In this document: positions 24,800 to 33,798 of the stretch, one piece after another
Layout: each line of letters starts with the position of its first letter
How positions within the stretch are numbered: position 1 is the stretch's first letter
From: CALVZT01 sp964368755
GTDB lineage: Bacteria; Bacillota; Clostridia; Christensenellales; UBA1242
Direction: 5' to 3'
Length of the DNA stretch: 64,000 nt
Assembly: GCA_964368755.1 (NCBI GenBank)
Contig: CAYJCR010000001.1
Coordinates: forward strand, 163,841 to 227,840
Notes under the pieces: model-generated
What the model saw: only the letters and a program-made list of their open reading frames with translations
Told to the model about the DNA's origin: nothing
Database searches by the model: none
Translations under genes and position numbers: made by a program

Positions 24800-26746
24800 G
24801 TGAAGAACAGTTATGACTCAAAAGACATTGTTGTATTGCAAGGATTAGATGCTGTAAGACTTAGACCAGGTATGTATATCGGTACAACTGGACAGAAGGG
24901 TCTTCATCATATACTATGGGAGATAGTCGACAATAGTATTGACGAGATCTCTAATGGATTCGGTACAAAGATACAAGTGCGACTCAACAAAGATGGTAGT
25001 GCATCTGTTACAGATAATGGCAGGGGTATTCCTGTCAGTATGCATCCTACACTCAAGAAGAGCGGTGTCGAAGTAGTATTTACTCAACTACACGCTGGTG
25101 GCAAGTTCAATAACAACAATTATAGTTATTCTGGTGGATTACATGGTGTTGGTGCGTCAGTTACCAATGCTCTTAGCGAATGGCTCAATGTTGAAGTATA
25201 TCGTGATGGCAAAGTCTATGAGATTAAGTTTGCTTCAATTGCTGATGCTAAGGGCAAGGTCAAAGGTGGTGCCGTAGTATCTCCACTTACGGAGATTGGC
25301 AAGACCACTCATACTGGGACCAAAGTTACTTTCAAACCTGATAAGAGAATATTTGGCGATGTAGACTTCAGTGCAGATATAGTTGTCAAAAGACTCAAAG
25401 AACTTGCATTCTTGAACAAAGGAATGGAAGTGGAGTTTTTTGATGAAGAATCAGGACTTGCTAAGAACTATAAGTATGAGGGTGGTATAAGTGACTTTAT
25501 CAAATACTTGAACGATACAAAGTCTGATTTGTTCGACCCAATATATATCGAAGGTAAGACAGATTATCTTAGCCTTGAACTCGCATTGCAATATACAGAC
25601 TCATATACGGAGAGTATATTCTCATATGTCAACAATATCCCTACAAGCGAGGGTGGTACGCACGAGACAGGGCTAAGGACGGCTCTTACCAAAGTGTTCA
25701 ATGATACTGCTAGGAAGTTTGGCTACCTCAAAGACAAAGAAGTCAATCTTATGGGCGAGGATTACAGAGAAGGATTGACAGCAGTATTATCTATCAAGAT
25801 GCGTAATATTCAGTTCGAAGGTCAGACAAAGACCAAGCTTGGCAATCCAGAAGCGAAACCGAATGTAGAGACAATAGTCAATGCAGAACTATACAAATAC
25901 TTTGAGAACAAAGAGAACCTCAAGAAGTTCGAGAAGATAATTGACAAAGCAAAGGGTGCAGCACGTGTTCGTCTTGCAGCCAAGAAAGCTAAAGAGTTGA
26001 CGAGACAGAAGAATAGCATTGAGAATGCTAGTCTAGTAGGCAAATTGGCGAGTTGTTCTGGAAGAAAAGCAGAGCTTAATGAATTGTTCATCGTAGAAGG
26101 TGACAGTGCAGGTGGTAGTGCTAAGCAAGCAAGAGATAGATCCAATCAGGCCATTCTTCCACTCAAAGGCAAACCTTTAAATGCTGAGAAGAAGCGTCTT
26201 GACCAAGTCCTTGCCAATGAAGAGATAAGGACCATAATAGCAGCACTAGGTACAGGTGTTGGAGAAGATTATGACAGAGATTCGCTCAAGTATCACAAAG
26301 TAATTATTCTGTCCGATGCTGACCAAGATGGTGCTCATATAAGAGCAATATTATTGACCTTCTTCTTCAGATATATGAAAGATTTGATTAACGATGGACA
26401 TGTATATATTGGATTGCCTCCATTGTACAAAGTCCAGAGAAAAGATACTATTGAGTATGTCTATTCTGATGTCGAATTGCCAGATGCAATCAAGCGTATA
26501 GGCAAAGGTTACACTATACAAAGATACAAAGGACTTGGCGAGATGAATCCTGAGCAACTATGGGAGACCACTATGGATCCAGCCAAGCGTACACTTGTAA
26601 GAGTAGGCATAGAAGATGCAGCCAATGCCGAATTGCTTATAACAACTCTTATGGGTGACAATATTGAGGCAAGGAAGAAGTATCTTAGCGAATATGTCAA
26701 CTTCAACAAAGTTGATGAGTTTATGAAGAAGTTGGAGACTAAGTAA
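24800..26746 (+). CDS. Type IIA topoisomerase subunit B (ParE/GyrB family)
   Basis: A 648-residue ATPase subunit of DNA gyrase or topoisomerase IV. GHKL ATPase motifs: EIVDNSIDE, VTDNGRGIPV, SGGLHGVGASVTNALS. TOPRIM motifs: FIVEGDSAGG and LSDADQDGAHIR. The C-terminal RYKGLGEMNPEQLWETTM is universal for the family. A GTG at 24800 is preceded by CGGAGG and fits the family start; the frame continues 31 codons upstream without homology. The stop overlaps the A-subunit start by one base. Sequence features alone do not separate ParE from GyrB securely. Confidence 0.92.
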   Translation: MKNSYDSKDIVVLQGLDAVRLRPGMYIGTTGQKGLHHILWEIVDNSIDEISNGFGTKIQVRLNKDGSASVTDNGRGIPVSMHPTLKKSGVEVVFTQLHAGGKFNNNNYSYSGGLHGVGASVTNALSEWLNVEVYRDGKVYEIKFASIADAKGKVKGGAVVSPLTEIGKTTHTGTKVTFKPDKRIFGDVDFSADIVVKRLKELAFLNKGMEVEFFDEESGLAKNYKYEGGISDFIKYLNDTKSDLFDPIYIEGKTDYLSLELALQYTDSYTESIFSYVNNIPTSEGGTHETGLRTALTKVFNDTARKFGYLKDKEVNLMGEDYREGLTAVLSIKMRNIQFEGQTKTKLGNPEAKPNVETIVNAELYKYFENKENLKKFEKIIDKAKGAARVRLAAKKAKELTRQKNSIENASLVGKLASCSGRKAELNELFIVEGDSAGGSAKQARDRSNQAILPLKGKPLNAEKKRLDQVLANEEIRTIIAALGTGVGEDYDRDSLKYHKVIILSDADQDGAHIRAILLTFFFRYMKDLINDGHVYIGLPPLYKVQRKDTIEYVYSDVELPDAIKRIGKGYTIQRYKGLGEMNPEQLWETTMDPAKRTLVRVGIEDAANAELLITTLMGDNIEARKKYLSEYVNFNKVDEFMKKLETK

Positions 26747-29700
26747 TGGGTGACGACTTTAATCCTGATGAGCCAATAGACGGGCAAATTGGTGTTGAAG
26801 AGCTTTTTGTTCCAAGTGTAGAGCAGGAAGAGAAAGTAGTTGACACCAAACCGATAGATGGGCAGATGAGTTTTGACTCATATGCTGATTTTGTTGCGCC
26901 AACTGTTGAGTTAGAGAGGAAGTCGAAGCCAGCTGATTCTAAGCAATCAACTCCCGATAAGACAAAAGCGCACAAGTCAGAGACACCTATGACACAAGAT
27001 ATAGTTATAAAATCAAAACTACATATTGATAATGATAGTTCTCTCGATAATGCAAAAAAAAGTCGAGATAAAGCAGAATTTTTGCCAAAAAATCGCGAAG
27101 TTGTTCCAAAATCGGCAAAAAATGGCTCAAAAGTCGACAGAATTGAGCCAAATCATACAGAGAAACAAAAAACTATATCTAGTGTTGAATCTCAACAACC
27201 CGCAGATGATAAGATTGATTACGATGCACTACTTGTTGATAACAAAACAAAAGATGATATAAAGAAAGTTCAAGGTAGGTCGAAGAAGCCTAAGACCTTG
27301 GAGGCTCTGGTGAATGGTGGTAAGAAAATTGATGATAATGAATCTCAATTATTCAAAGATATTCAATCAAGTGATAATAAAAGGGAAGATATGAAAGAAG
27401 ATAACAAGATAACTCCATATTCAGGTTCAGACAAAACAATCGTTGATGGTATGATGTATAAGACTGTCGACGAAGTTCTGCACGAATCAATGATTCCTTA
27501 TTCTGAACATGTAATACTAGATAGAGCATTGCCAAGAGTGGAAGATGGACTCAAGCCTGTACAGAGAAGAATATTATATTCGATGATGGAACTTGGTGTT
27601 ACACCAGACAAACCATACAGGAAGTCGGCACGTATTGTTGGTGATTGTATGGGTAAGTATCACCCACACGGCGATAGTTCTGTATATGATGCTATGGTTA
27701 GACTTGCTCAACCTTTTAATACCAATGGTTTGCTTGTTGATGGACATGGTAACTTTGGTTCTGTTGATGGAGATAGAGCCGCTGCTATGAGATATACAGA
27801 GGCAAGGCTTACATCCCTTGCACTTGAACTCCTAAGAGATCTAGAGAAGGATACTGTTAAGTGGAATCTTAACTTTGATGATACTCTCAAAGAGCCAGAT
27901 ATATTGCCAGGTAGATATCCAAATCTATTAGTCAATGGTTGTCAAGGTATAGCTGTAGGATTAGCCACGAACATTCCTCCTCACAATCTAGGTGAAGTAA
28001 TAGATGGTGTAGTTGCATATATCAATAACCCAAAGATTACTCTCAAAGAGATGATGAAGATTATCAAAGGTCCAGATTTTCCTACTGGAGGACTTATGCT
28101 TGACAATTCTGAGATAGAACAAGCATATCAGACAGGTAAGGGTAAAATATATATAAGAGCAAAGATGCATCTTGAGAATAGTGGTGACAAGACCAACATT
28201 GTCATAACAGAACTTCCTTATCAGACCAACAAAGTTACTATTATGCAGAAGATAGCTTCACTCCGTGATGACAACAAAGACCTATCTTGTATCAGCGAGA
28301 TAAGAGATGAATCAGATAGAACTGGTATACGTGTCATAGTAAGACTCAAAAAAGAAGCCAATGTCAAAAGAGTAATAGATATTATACTCAAATCTACTGA
28401 CTTACAGGTATCTTTTGGTGTCAATATGGTTGCAATAGCTGATGGCAAACCAAAACAACTTGCATTGCTTGATATTATATCTTATTATGTCAATTATCAA
28501 AGAGAAATAATTTATAGAAGAAGTAAGTTTGAACTAGAACAAGCAAAAGAACGTGAGCACATATTGTCGGGACTTCTTATTGCTATCAAGAATATCAATG
28601 AAGTCATCAAGATAATCAAATCTTCTAAGAATACTTCAGAAGCCAAAGACAAGTTGAAAGCTAGATTTGCACTATCTGATAGACAAGCGCAAGCAATCCT
28701 TGATATGAGACTTAGCAGACTTACAAGTCTAGAAGTCAACAAACTTGAAGAGGAAATCAAGCAGTTGCAAGAGCTTATCAAGAAACTCAACGCAATAATT
28801 GCATCTACAAAGATGCAGTTAGATATTGTAAAAACTGAGATGCTTGCTATCAAGAAGCAATATAGAAGAGATAGAATGACTTCTATGAGCAAGGTCGCAC
28901 ACACTATCTGTACAGCTAGCGAAGACAAACCTACTTGTACTGAAGTAATAGTCGGATACAATGCTCTTGGCAACCTCAAAGCTATTGGCAAAAAGTATTA
29001 TAACATGGCTCAAAAAGAGTTCAATGACAACTCATCTTTGGGCGAAGTGCATTCAATACTTTACAATACGTATTCAGATAGAACTGTGTTGGCCTTCACT
29101 GATACTGGCAACTGTGTCAAAGTCCCTGTAAGCAAACTCCCAGAGTCAAGATTTAAGGACAAAGGAATACCAGCAGATAAGATTGCTACTGACATAAAGA
29201 GTGATGAGAAGATTGTTGGCATATTTGACTTGCAAGACCAAGAAGGCGATTATATATTCGTGACAACACGTGGTATGGTCAAGAGAACGAATATCAAAGA
29301 GTACAATTTGTCAAAGACTTGCTATCAGGCAATCAAACTTGATGACAAAGACAAGGTATTGGCTATCATCGATGCAAGACAGGAAGGCGAGCTGGCACTT
29401 ATGTCTGAGCAAGGTATGGTTGTTGTCATAAGCAAAGATGATATTCCTGTTCAAGGTAGAATATCGAAGGGCGTTATTGGTATCAATCTTGCCACATCTG
29501 ACAAACTTGTCGGTTGCGGACTAGTTGAGAAGAAGACAACAGCGGTCATACTAACAGATATAGGTTGTATCAAGAGAGTTGACTTGTCTCAGATAGAGTT
29601 GTCAGCAAGGAACAGAAAGGGTGTCAAACTCCTAAGTGCAGATGGCGGTAAGAAAGTTGTCCTAGCAGAAGTGGGTGATAATACTACTGTTATAGCCAAA

Positions 29701-29823
29701 GTTGATGATGAGTACTATTACAAGCAATCGGCAAATGTCTCCATAGAACCAAGGTTGGGCAAAGGCAAATCGATCGCTAAGAAAAAGCTCAATATCAAGA
29801 CAACTTATATTTTCAGAGTTTAA
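26746..29823 (+). CDS. Type IIA topoisomerase subunit A with long N-terminal extension (GyrA/ParC family)
   Basis: A 1025-residue DNA-cleaving subunit. The catalytic core begins near residue 235; Tyr350 (AAMRYTEAR) forms the covalent DNA link. HPHGDSSVYD keeps Ser and Asp at the quinolone-pocket positions. The core (GHGNFGSVDGD, ATNIPPHNLGEV) resembles GyrA, but no QRRGGKG-type GyrA box is seen at the expected place in the C-terminal pinwheel, which is more like ParC. The first 230 residues are Lys/Asp/Ser-rich and probably disordered, with two PIDGQ repeats and short Q-x-x-F-like motifs. It is coupled to the B subunit. Confidence 0.92.
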   Translation: MGDDFNPDEPIDGQIGVEELFVPSVEQEEKVVDTKPIDGQMSFDSYADFVAPTVELERKSKPADSKQSTPDKTKAHKSETPMTQDIVIKSKLHIDNDSSLDNAKKSRDKAEFLPKNREVVPKSAKNGSKVDRIEPNHTEKQKTISSVESQQPADDKIDYDALLVDNKTKDDIKKVQGRSKKPKTLEALVNGGKKIDDNESQLFKDIQSSDNKREDMKEDNKITPYSGSDKTIVDGMMYKTVDEVLHESMIPYSEHVILDRALPRVEDGLKPVQRRILYSMMELGVTPDKPYRKSARIVGDCMGKYHPHGDSSVYDAMVRLAQPFNTNGLLVDGHGNFGSVDGDRAAAMRYTEARLTSLALELLRDLEKDTVKWNLNFDDTLKEPDILPGRYPNLLVNGCQGIAVGLATNIPPHNLGEVIDGVVAYINNPKITLKEMMKIIKGPDFPTGGLMLDNSEIEQAYQTGKGKIYIRAKMHLENSGDKTNIVITELPYQTNKVTIMQKIASLRDDNKDLSCISEIRDESDRTGIRVIVRLKKEANVKRVIDIILKSTDLQVSFGVNMVAIADGKPKQLALLDIISYYVNYQREIIYRRSKFELEQAKEREHILSGLLIAIKNINEVIKIIKSSKNTSEAKDKLKARFALSDRQAQAILDMRLSRLTSLEVNKLEEEIKQLQELIKKLNAIIASTKMQLDIVKTEMLAIKKQYRRDRMTSMSKVAHTICTASEDKPTCTEVIVGYNALGNLKAIGKKYYNMAQKEFNDNSSLGEVHSILYNTYSDRTVLAFTDTGNCVKVPVSKLPESRFKDKGIPADKIATDIKSDEKIVGIFDLQDQEGDYIFVTTRGMVKRTNIKEYNLSKTCYQAIKLDDKDKVLAIIDARQEGELALMSEQGMVVVISKDDIPVQGRISKGVIGINLATSDKLVGCGLVEKKTTAVILTDIGCIKRVDLSQIELSARNRKGVKLLSADGGKKVVLAEVGDNTTVIAKVDDEYYYKQSANVSIEPRLGKGKSIAKKKLNIKTTYIFRV

Positions 29824-29837
29824 TATTAAGAATTATT

Positions 29838-29871
29838 AATATGCCATGATAAAAAGTGGCATATTTTTTTT
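29838..29871 (+). terminator. Terminator of the topoisomerase operon
   Basis: AATATGCCA and TGGCATATT form a 9-bp stem with a 10-nt loop, followed by a T run. Confidence 0.88.
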
Positions 29872-30004
29872 GCTGTCAAAGTATATATTAACATAAGCTG
29901 TATTCTAAAAAATACGACAAAACCCCTATTATCACAACATTTATTGACAGACAAAAAATTATGAATAATTATCAAATAGATTTATCATATAAAAGCGAGG
30001 ACAT

Positions 30005-30769
30005 ATGAGATTTTTTGTTATCAAAGCAAATACAATTAAGATCATCTTACTAATGATTTTGTGTATGCTTTTGCTTTCGATTAACTTTGGAGGAAGTGCA
30101 TTTGCGCAGGTGTATTTTAACAAAGTAGATCGCAGAATCCCAATCTATGAAGTAGAGACTCAGGACAAAAAAGTAGCAATAACATTTGATGCTGCTTGGG
30201 GTGCTGACAAAACGGTTGCAATTATGGATATTCTAGATGAATATAATTGCAAAGCAACGTTCTTCTTGGTGGGGTTTTGGGTAGAAAAATATCCTGATAT
30301 TGTCAAGCAATTATATGATAGGGGATTTGAGATAGGAACTCATAGCGATTCACATCCTGATCTAGCCAAAGCTGATAATGAAACTGTACGCAAGGAGTTG
30401 CAAGATTCTATTGATAAGATTAAGGCTATCACGGGTGAAGCTCCAAAATTGTTTAGAGCACCATTTGGTAGCTATAACAATAGTGTCATAGAGATCGCAG
30501 AGAGCTTAGGACTCACAACTATTCAATGGAGCGTTGACTCTCTTGATTGGAAAGGAATCTCAGGTACTCAGATTAGTACAAATATTTTGTCAAAAGCAAA
30601 GTCTGGTAGTATTATCCTCAATCATAACAACTCAGATTATATCCTTGATGCTTTGCCTTCGGTGCTTCAATGCCTTAGGGAGAAAGGATATACAGTAACA
30701 AATGTAGGCGACCTAATATATTGGGAAAACTACACAATCAACCATGCAGGTGTGCAGAAAAGTAAATAA
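30005..30769 (+). CDS. Polysaccharide deacetylase, PdaB-like
   Basis: A 254-residue secreted or membrane-anchored NodB-fold deacetylase. An N-terminal hydrophobic segment (about 12-35, ending GSAFAQ) is a signal peptide or anchor. Catalytic motifs: TFDAAWG (the sporulation-type variant of TFDDGP), THSDSHPDL (metal His-x3-His), FRAPFGSYN, and LNHNNS. The FDAAWG form is typical of PdaB-type sporulation proteins, which matches a sigK gene elsewhere in the window. AAAGCGAGGACAT precedes the ATG. It is followed 20 bases later by the SSB-like gene. Confidence 0.9.
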   Translation: MRFFVIKANTIKIILLMILCMLLLSINFGGSAFAQVYFNKVDRRIPIYEVETQDKKVAITFDAAWGADKTVAIMDILDEYNCKATFFLVGFWVEKYPDIVKQLYDRGFEIGTHSDSHPDLAKADNETVRKELQDSIDKIKAITGEAPKLFRAPFGSYNNSVIEIAESLGLTTIQWSVDSLDWKGISGTQISTNILSKAKSGSIILNHNNSDYILDALPSVLQCLREKGYTVTNVGDLIYWENYTINHAGVQKSK

Positions 30770-30789
30770 ATAACAAATAGGAGATATAT

Positions 30790-31494
30790 ATGAATTACGA
30801 ATTAATGGCAAATAACAAAGTTTATCTTAGAGGTAGAGTATTAAGAGCTCCAGAATTTAGTCACGAAGTATTTGGAGAAGGATTTTACGAAATGGATCTA
30901 TCAGTACAAAGGCTCTCGGATCATAATGACATAGTCCCAATAACAGTATCGGAGAGATTGCTCCAAGATAACAATTTTGAAATAGGAGAAGAGATAACAG
31001 TCAAAGGTCAGTTCAGAAGTTATAACAAAATCGTTGATGAAAAAAGCAAGCTTATGTTAACGGTATTTGTTAGAGAGCTTGCCGATAATGACCCAACTGT
31101 CAATCCTAATATTATCGAATTGAGTGGATATATTTGTAAGCCACCAATCTACAGAACGACTCCGTTCAAACGTGAGATATGTGATGTGCTTATTGCTGTT
31201 AATCGTGCGTATAACAAATCTGATTATATTCCATGTATAGCATGGGGCAGAAATGCAAGATTTGTCAAAAACGTTGACATAGGACAGAAGGTATTTTTGT
31301 CTGGCCGTATCCAAAGCAGAGAGTATCAAAAGAAGTTGTCGGAAGAACAAATTGAGACTCGTACTGCGTATGAGATATCTATCAACAGAATATCTCTTGA
31401 CAATAACTTTGAACAAAATGATGATGACACATTATCTGATAATATTATACCCAATCAAGATACTGTTCCTTATGATATTGCTGATAATCAGTAA
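30790..31494 (+). CDS. Single-stranded DNA-binding-like protein with two OB folds
   Basis: A 234-residue protein with two tandem OB-fold regions. The first (about 8-100) has VYLRGRVLRAPEF and EEITVKGQFRSY; the second (about 104-210) has IELSGYICKPPIYRTTP, CDVLIAVNR, IPCIAWGRNARFV and VFLSGRIQSREY, the classic SSB pattern. The C-terminus is acidic (EQNDDDTLSDN ... YDIADNQ) but lacks the DDDIPF tip that recruits partner proteins. Standard SSB has one OB fold, so this is a tandem, noncanonical form. AGGAGATATAT precedes the ATG. Confidence 0.85.
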   Translation: MNYELMANNKVYLRGRVLRAPEFSHEVFGEGFYEMDLSVQRLSDHNDIVPITVSERLLQDNNFEIGEEITVKGQFRSYNKIVDEKSKLMLTVFVRELADNDPTVNPNIIELSGYICKPPIYRTTPFKREICDVLIAVNRAYNKSDYIPCIAWGRNARFVKNVDIGQKVFLSGRIQSREYQKKLSEEQIETRTAYEISINRISLDNNFEQNDDDTLSDNIIPNQDTVPYDIADNQ

Positions 31495-31527
31495 CCAGAC
31501 CGTCCGTTCGGTCAGTTGAGAATAAAA

Positions 31528-31553
31528 AATATCTCTACTTATGTAGGGATATT
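31528..31553. terminator. Bidirectional terminator between SSB-like gene and secreted protein gene
   Basis: AATATCTCTAC and GTAGGGATATT form an 11-bp stem with one G-U pair and a 4-nt loop. A runs on the left serve the minus-strand gene. A shorter GACCG/CGGTC hairpin (31498-31513) sits just before it. Confidence 0.78.
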
Positions 31554-31559
31554 ATTTAT

Positions 31560-33311
31560 TTATCTATTCTTCTTGGAAGTTGTAAGGAATATTATAGCAA
31601 GAACTCCACATATTGCTATGAGAACAATTGCTATTATTATCTCTATACTTACTCCATCTTTGCGAATATATTTGGTTAAGATATATCCATCGATTACACT
31701 ACCATCAGTGGTAGTGTATGTTATAGAGTTATGAGACTTCGTCTTGTCGAAGTCGTTAAGTCGAATTTTTGTACCATTGATAAGTTTGAGTCCACTATCT
31801 ACATATTCATCATTCACAAGTAGATATACTGAGATTGATTCTGAGTCATCTTTGATAGACACTTCTGCGTTAGTTTTGATTCCACTTGTTTGGGCATCAA
31901 TTTTGTCTGACAATGCACCAACATTAACATAATAATATTTGTTATCAACTTTTATTTCTACGAATTTCATATTGTTGTAGTCAGGATAATTGTCGAACTT
32001 CCTAGTAATTGTTACTTGTGTATTGTATGTTAATGTGAGATCTGTCTTGATAGGATTAGATATAGATGAGGATGCAGACAATGACGAAGGGAACCTGTAT
32101 GCAATAGTTGAAGGAACTGATATCACTTTGGTATCAGTGGTTGCTGATAAGCTTATCGTCTGTAAATAGGCTGAGTATATATAAGCTAGGATATTAGAAC
32201 TGCTTTTGTTCGTAACAAGACATACGCTAAATATTCCTTCTTGTCCAATCACATATACATAGTCGGTTGTTGCAAGACTAATGATTGGGTTAATAAAGTA
32301 TGGATAGTGGTATCCAACTGTACTAACTCTTGGTTGAGCGATTGTTATTGACTCAGTTAGTGGAGCAGTTGTAATATGTCCAGTTGGTGTTGAGAAGTTA
32401 GATATTGTTGATATGATTTGTTCGTTATTATGTTTTGGAAGAATAGATTTTGTTACTCCAGCCATATAGTACAACGCGCCAGTAGCTTTGTCTATTGCAT
32501 AAGAAGTAGGTGTGTCCTCGCACTCTACGGTGTAGTCATTTGTTGTAACGGTAGATGATAGTGTTATGCTGTGTATTGCTATCATACCGGCTTGACTAGT
32601 AAAGGTATACAATCTGCCATTGCAATCAATGTCAACATTCGTAGTATCAATACTGTCAACTTCGTAAGTTGTACTTGCTTTTGTCTTAGTGTTGACTTTG
32701 ACAATGCTATCGGTATTGATAATGTATATATTACCCATAATATCATTGATCAATCGTGTGTCTGCGTGTATCTCTATGCCTTCAACCTGATATTCAACCA
32801 ATCTATCTTCGCCTATATAAGGCTTCTGCAAAATCGTAGAATGTGACAAATCAAGAAAATACGCGTTACCGAATACATCACAAGCAAAATCTATAAGATT
32901 AGTACCGATAGGTTTGGTAGTATTATTTGCATCGAGGTATGTGTTGTATGAAGCGACATAATTGCCCTCATAGTCAAAACTCTTGATTATATAGTTGGTA
33001 GCACCATCATTGTTGGCAGTATATATATAGATATTTGTCTCATTCATACAGAATAGTGTTGGAGAAACTAATTGATTGTTCTCATATCCATAGCCACCAA
33101 TAGTAGTCATAGATGAGCCCTGTATATATAGTTTGTGCCCAAGAGTACCAGTACCCTTGTCTAGAACAAAAGTCTTATTGTTGTACCTTGCAATGCGAAC
33201 AGAATTGTTATATGTTGGTGCGTCAGCATAAGCAGGGGAGCTAGTTGTTATTGCAAAGCCTACACAGCATATAGCAAGCATAATAGCGATTGTTATCAAA
33301 AATCTCTTCAT
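31560..33311 (-). CDS. Secreted, C-terminally membrane-anchored beta-propeller-like protein
   Basis: A 583-residue surface protein. A signal peptide (about 1-29, ending SSPAYADA) is followed by about 400 residues of repeated short-strand blades (for example TKTKASTTYEVDSIDTTNVD, with NGRLYTF and ATGALYYMAG turns) resembling an NHL or YVTN propeller. The remaining part has SH3-like segments (NDEYVDSGLKLING), and a C-terminal membrane helix (about 560-578, IIIAIVLIAICGVLAIIFL) is capped by KKNR. It would face outward. GAGGAACAT precedes the ATG. The precise function is unknown. Confidence 0.75.
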   Translation of the reverse strand: MKRFLITIAIMLAICCVGFAITTSSPAYADAPTYNNSVRIARYNNKTFVLDKGTGTLGHKLYIQGSSMTTIGGYGYENNQLVSPTLFCMNETNIYIYTANNDGATNYIIKSFDYEGNYVASYNTYLDANNTTKPIGTNLIDFACDVFGNAYFLDLSHSTILQKPYIGEDRLVEYQVEGIEIHADTRLINDIMGNIYIINTDSIVKVNTKTKASTTYEVDSIDTTNVDIDCNGRLYTFTSQAGMIAIHSITLSSTVTTNDYTVECEDTPTSYAIDKATGALYYMAGVTKSILPKHNNEQIISTISNFSTPTGHITTAPLTESITIAQPRVSTVGYHYPYFINPIISLATTDYVYVIGQEGIFSVCLVTNKSSSNILAYIYSAYLQTISLSATTDTKVISVPSTIAYRFPSSLSASSSISNPIKTDLTLTYNTQVTITRKFDNYPDYNNMKFVEIKVDNKYYYVNVGALSDKIDAQTSGIKTNAEVSIKDDSESISVYLLVNDEYVDSGLKLINGTKIRLNDFDKTKSHNSITYTTTDGSVIDGYILTKYIRKDGVSIEIIIAIVLIAICGVLAIIFLTTSKKNR

Positions 33312-33592
33312 ATGTTCCTCATATTTATATTATTAGTATGATTATATCACTATATTAAGATATTTCATAATATTTTTGAGATGTTTTGTAAGCAACTCAT
33401 CAGTACAAGATGATGAGTTGGACTAATTATTGATAAATGATTGATGATATATCAATTATCGTAAAAATAATTATAATAATGCAAACGAACAAAATAATTG
33501 CCCATTCTACAATATTCGACAAAATATATTTCATAAAAAACATATAATTATCCTTAATATGACAAACAGTGTCATAATATGTATGTTATTAT

Positions 33593-33606
33593 CGAACATA
33601 TGTTTG
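33593..33606. promoter_or_regulatory. Perfect LexA (SOS) box upstream of the phage-type regulator
   Basis: CGAACATATGTTTG fits CGAACRNRYGTTYG at every position. It lies 90 bp before the -35 of the regulator promoter. A possible second promoter in register with the box (TTGAGA at 33604) has only a weak -10, so which start it controls is unresolved. Confidence 0.82.
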
Positions 33607-33696
33607 AGACATACGCATTCCAACAAAAAATAATCACGCAAAAACATTTTTGAAAATATTTTGTACAAAAATATTCAAAAATAATGTCACTAAGAA

Positions 33697-33726
33697 TTGA
33701 CATATCAAAATTGTCAGATTTATAAT
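33697..33726 (+). promoter_or_regulatory. Promoter of the regulator gene
   Basis: TTGACA (33697-33702), 18-nt spacer, TATAAT (33721-33726), predicted start near 33733, then AGGAG six bases before the ATG at 33799. Confidence 0.78.
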
Positions 33727-33798
33727 AGGTGTGATCAACATTGTTGAACAAAAATATTGCCTTGCCTAAAGATTTCAAACACACAATAGGAGATGATT

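Larger units (their letters stand above)
33312..33798. other. Intergenic regulatory region, about 490 bp, AT-rich
   Basis: No convincing gene lies here. It contains a perfect 10-bp inverted repeat (CAACTCATCA at 33393-33402 with TGATGAGTTG at 33411-33420), a TGACA-N5-TGTCA palindrome (33560-33574), a perfect LexA box (33593-33606) and a strong plus-strand promoter (33697-33726). It separates the divergent secreted-protein gene from the regulator gene at 33799. A 70-codon minus-strand frame overlapping it has no ribosome site and was not called. Confidence 0.75.

Noticed and set aside
29963..29995. Sigma-E-type promoter before the PdaB-like gene
   Set aside because: CATATAAA near 29986 resembles a -10, but the matching -35 is poor and spacing is off. 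A TTGACA at 29944 has only a weak -10 too. Left uncalled.
33572..33784. 70-codon minus-strand reading frame in the regulator's upstream region
   Set aside because: It has no ribosome site, AT-driven composition, and overlaps the LexA box and the plus-strand promoter.
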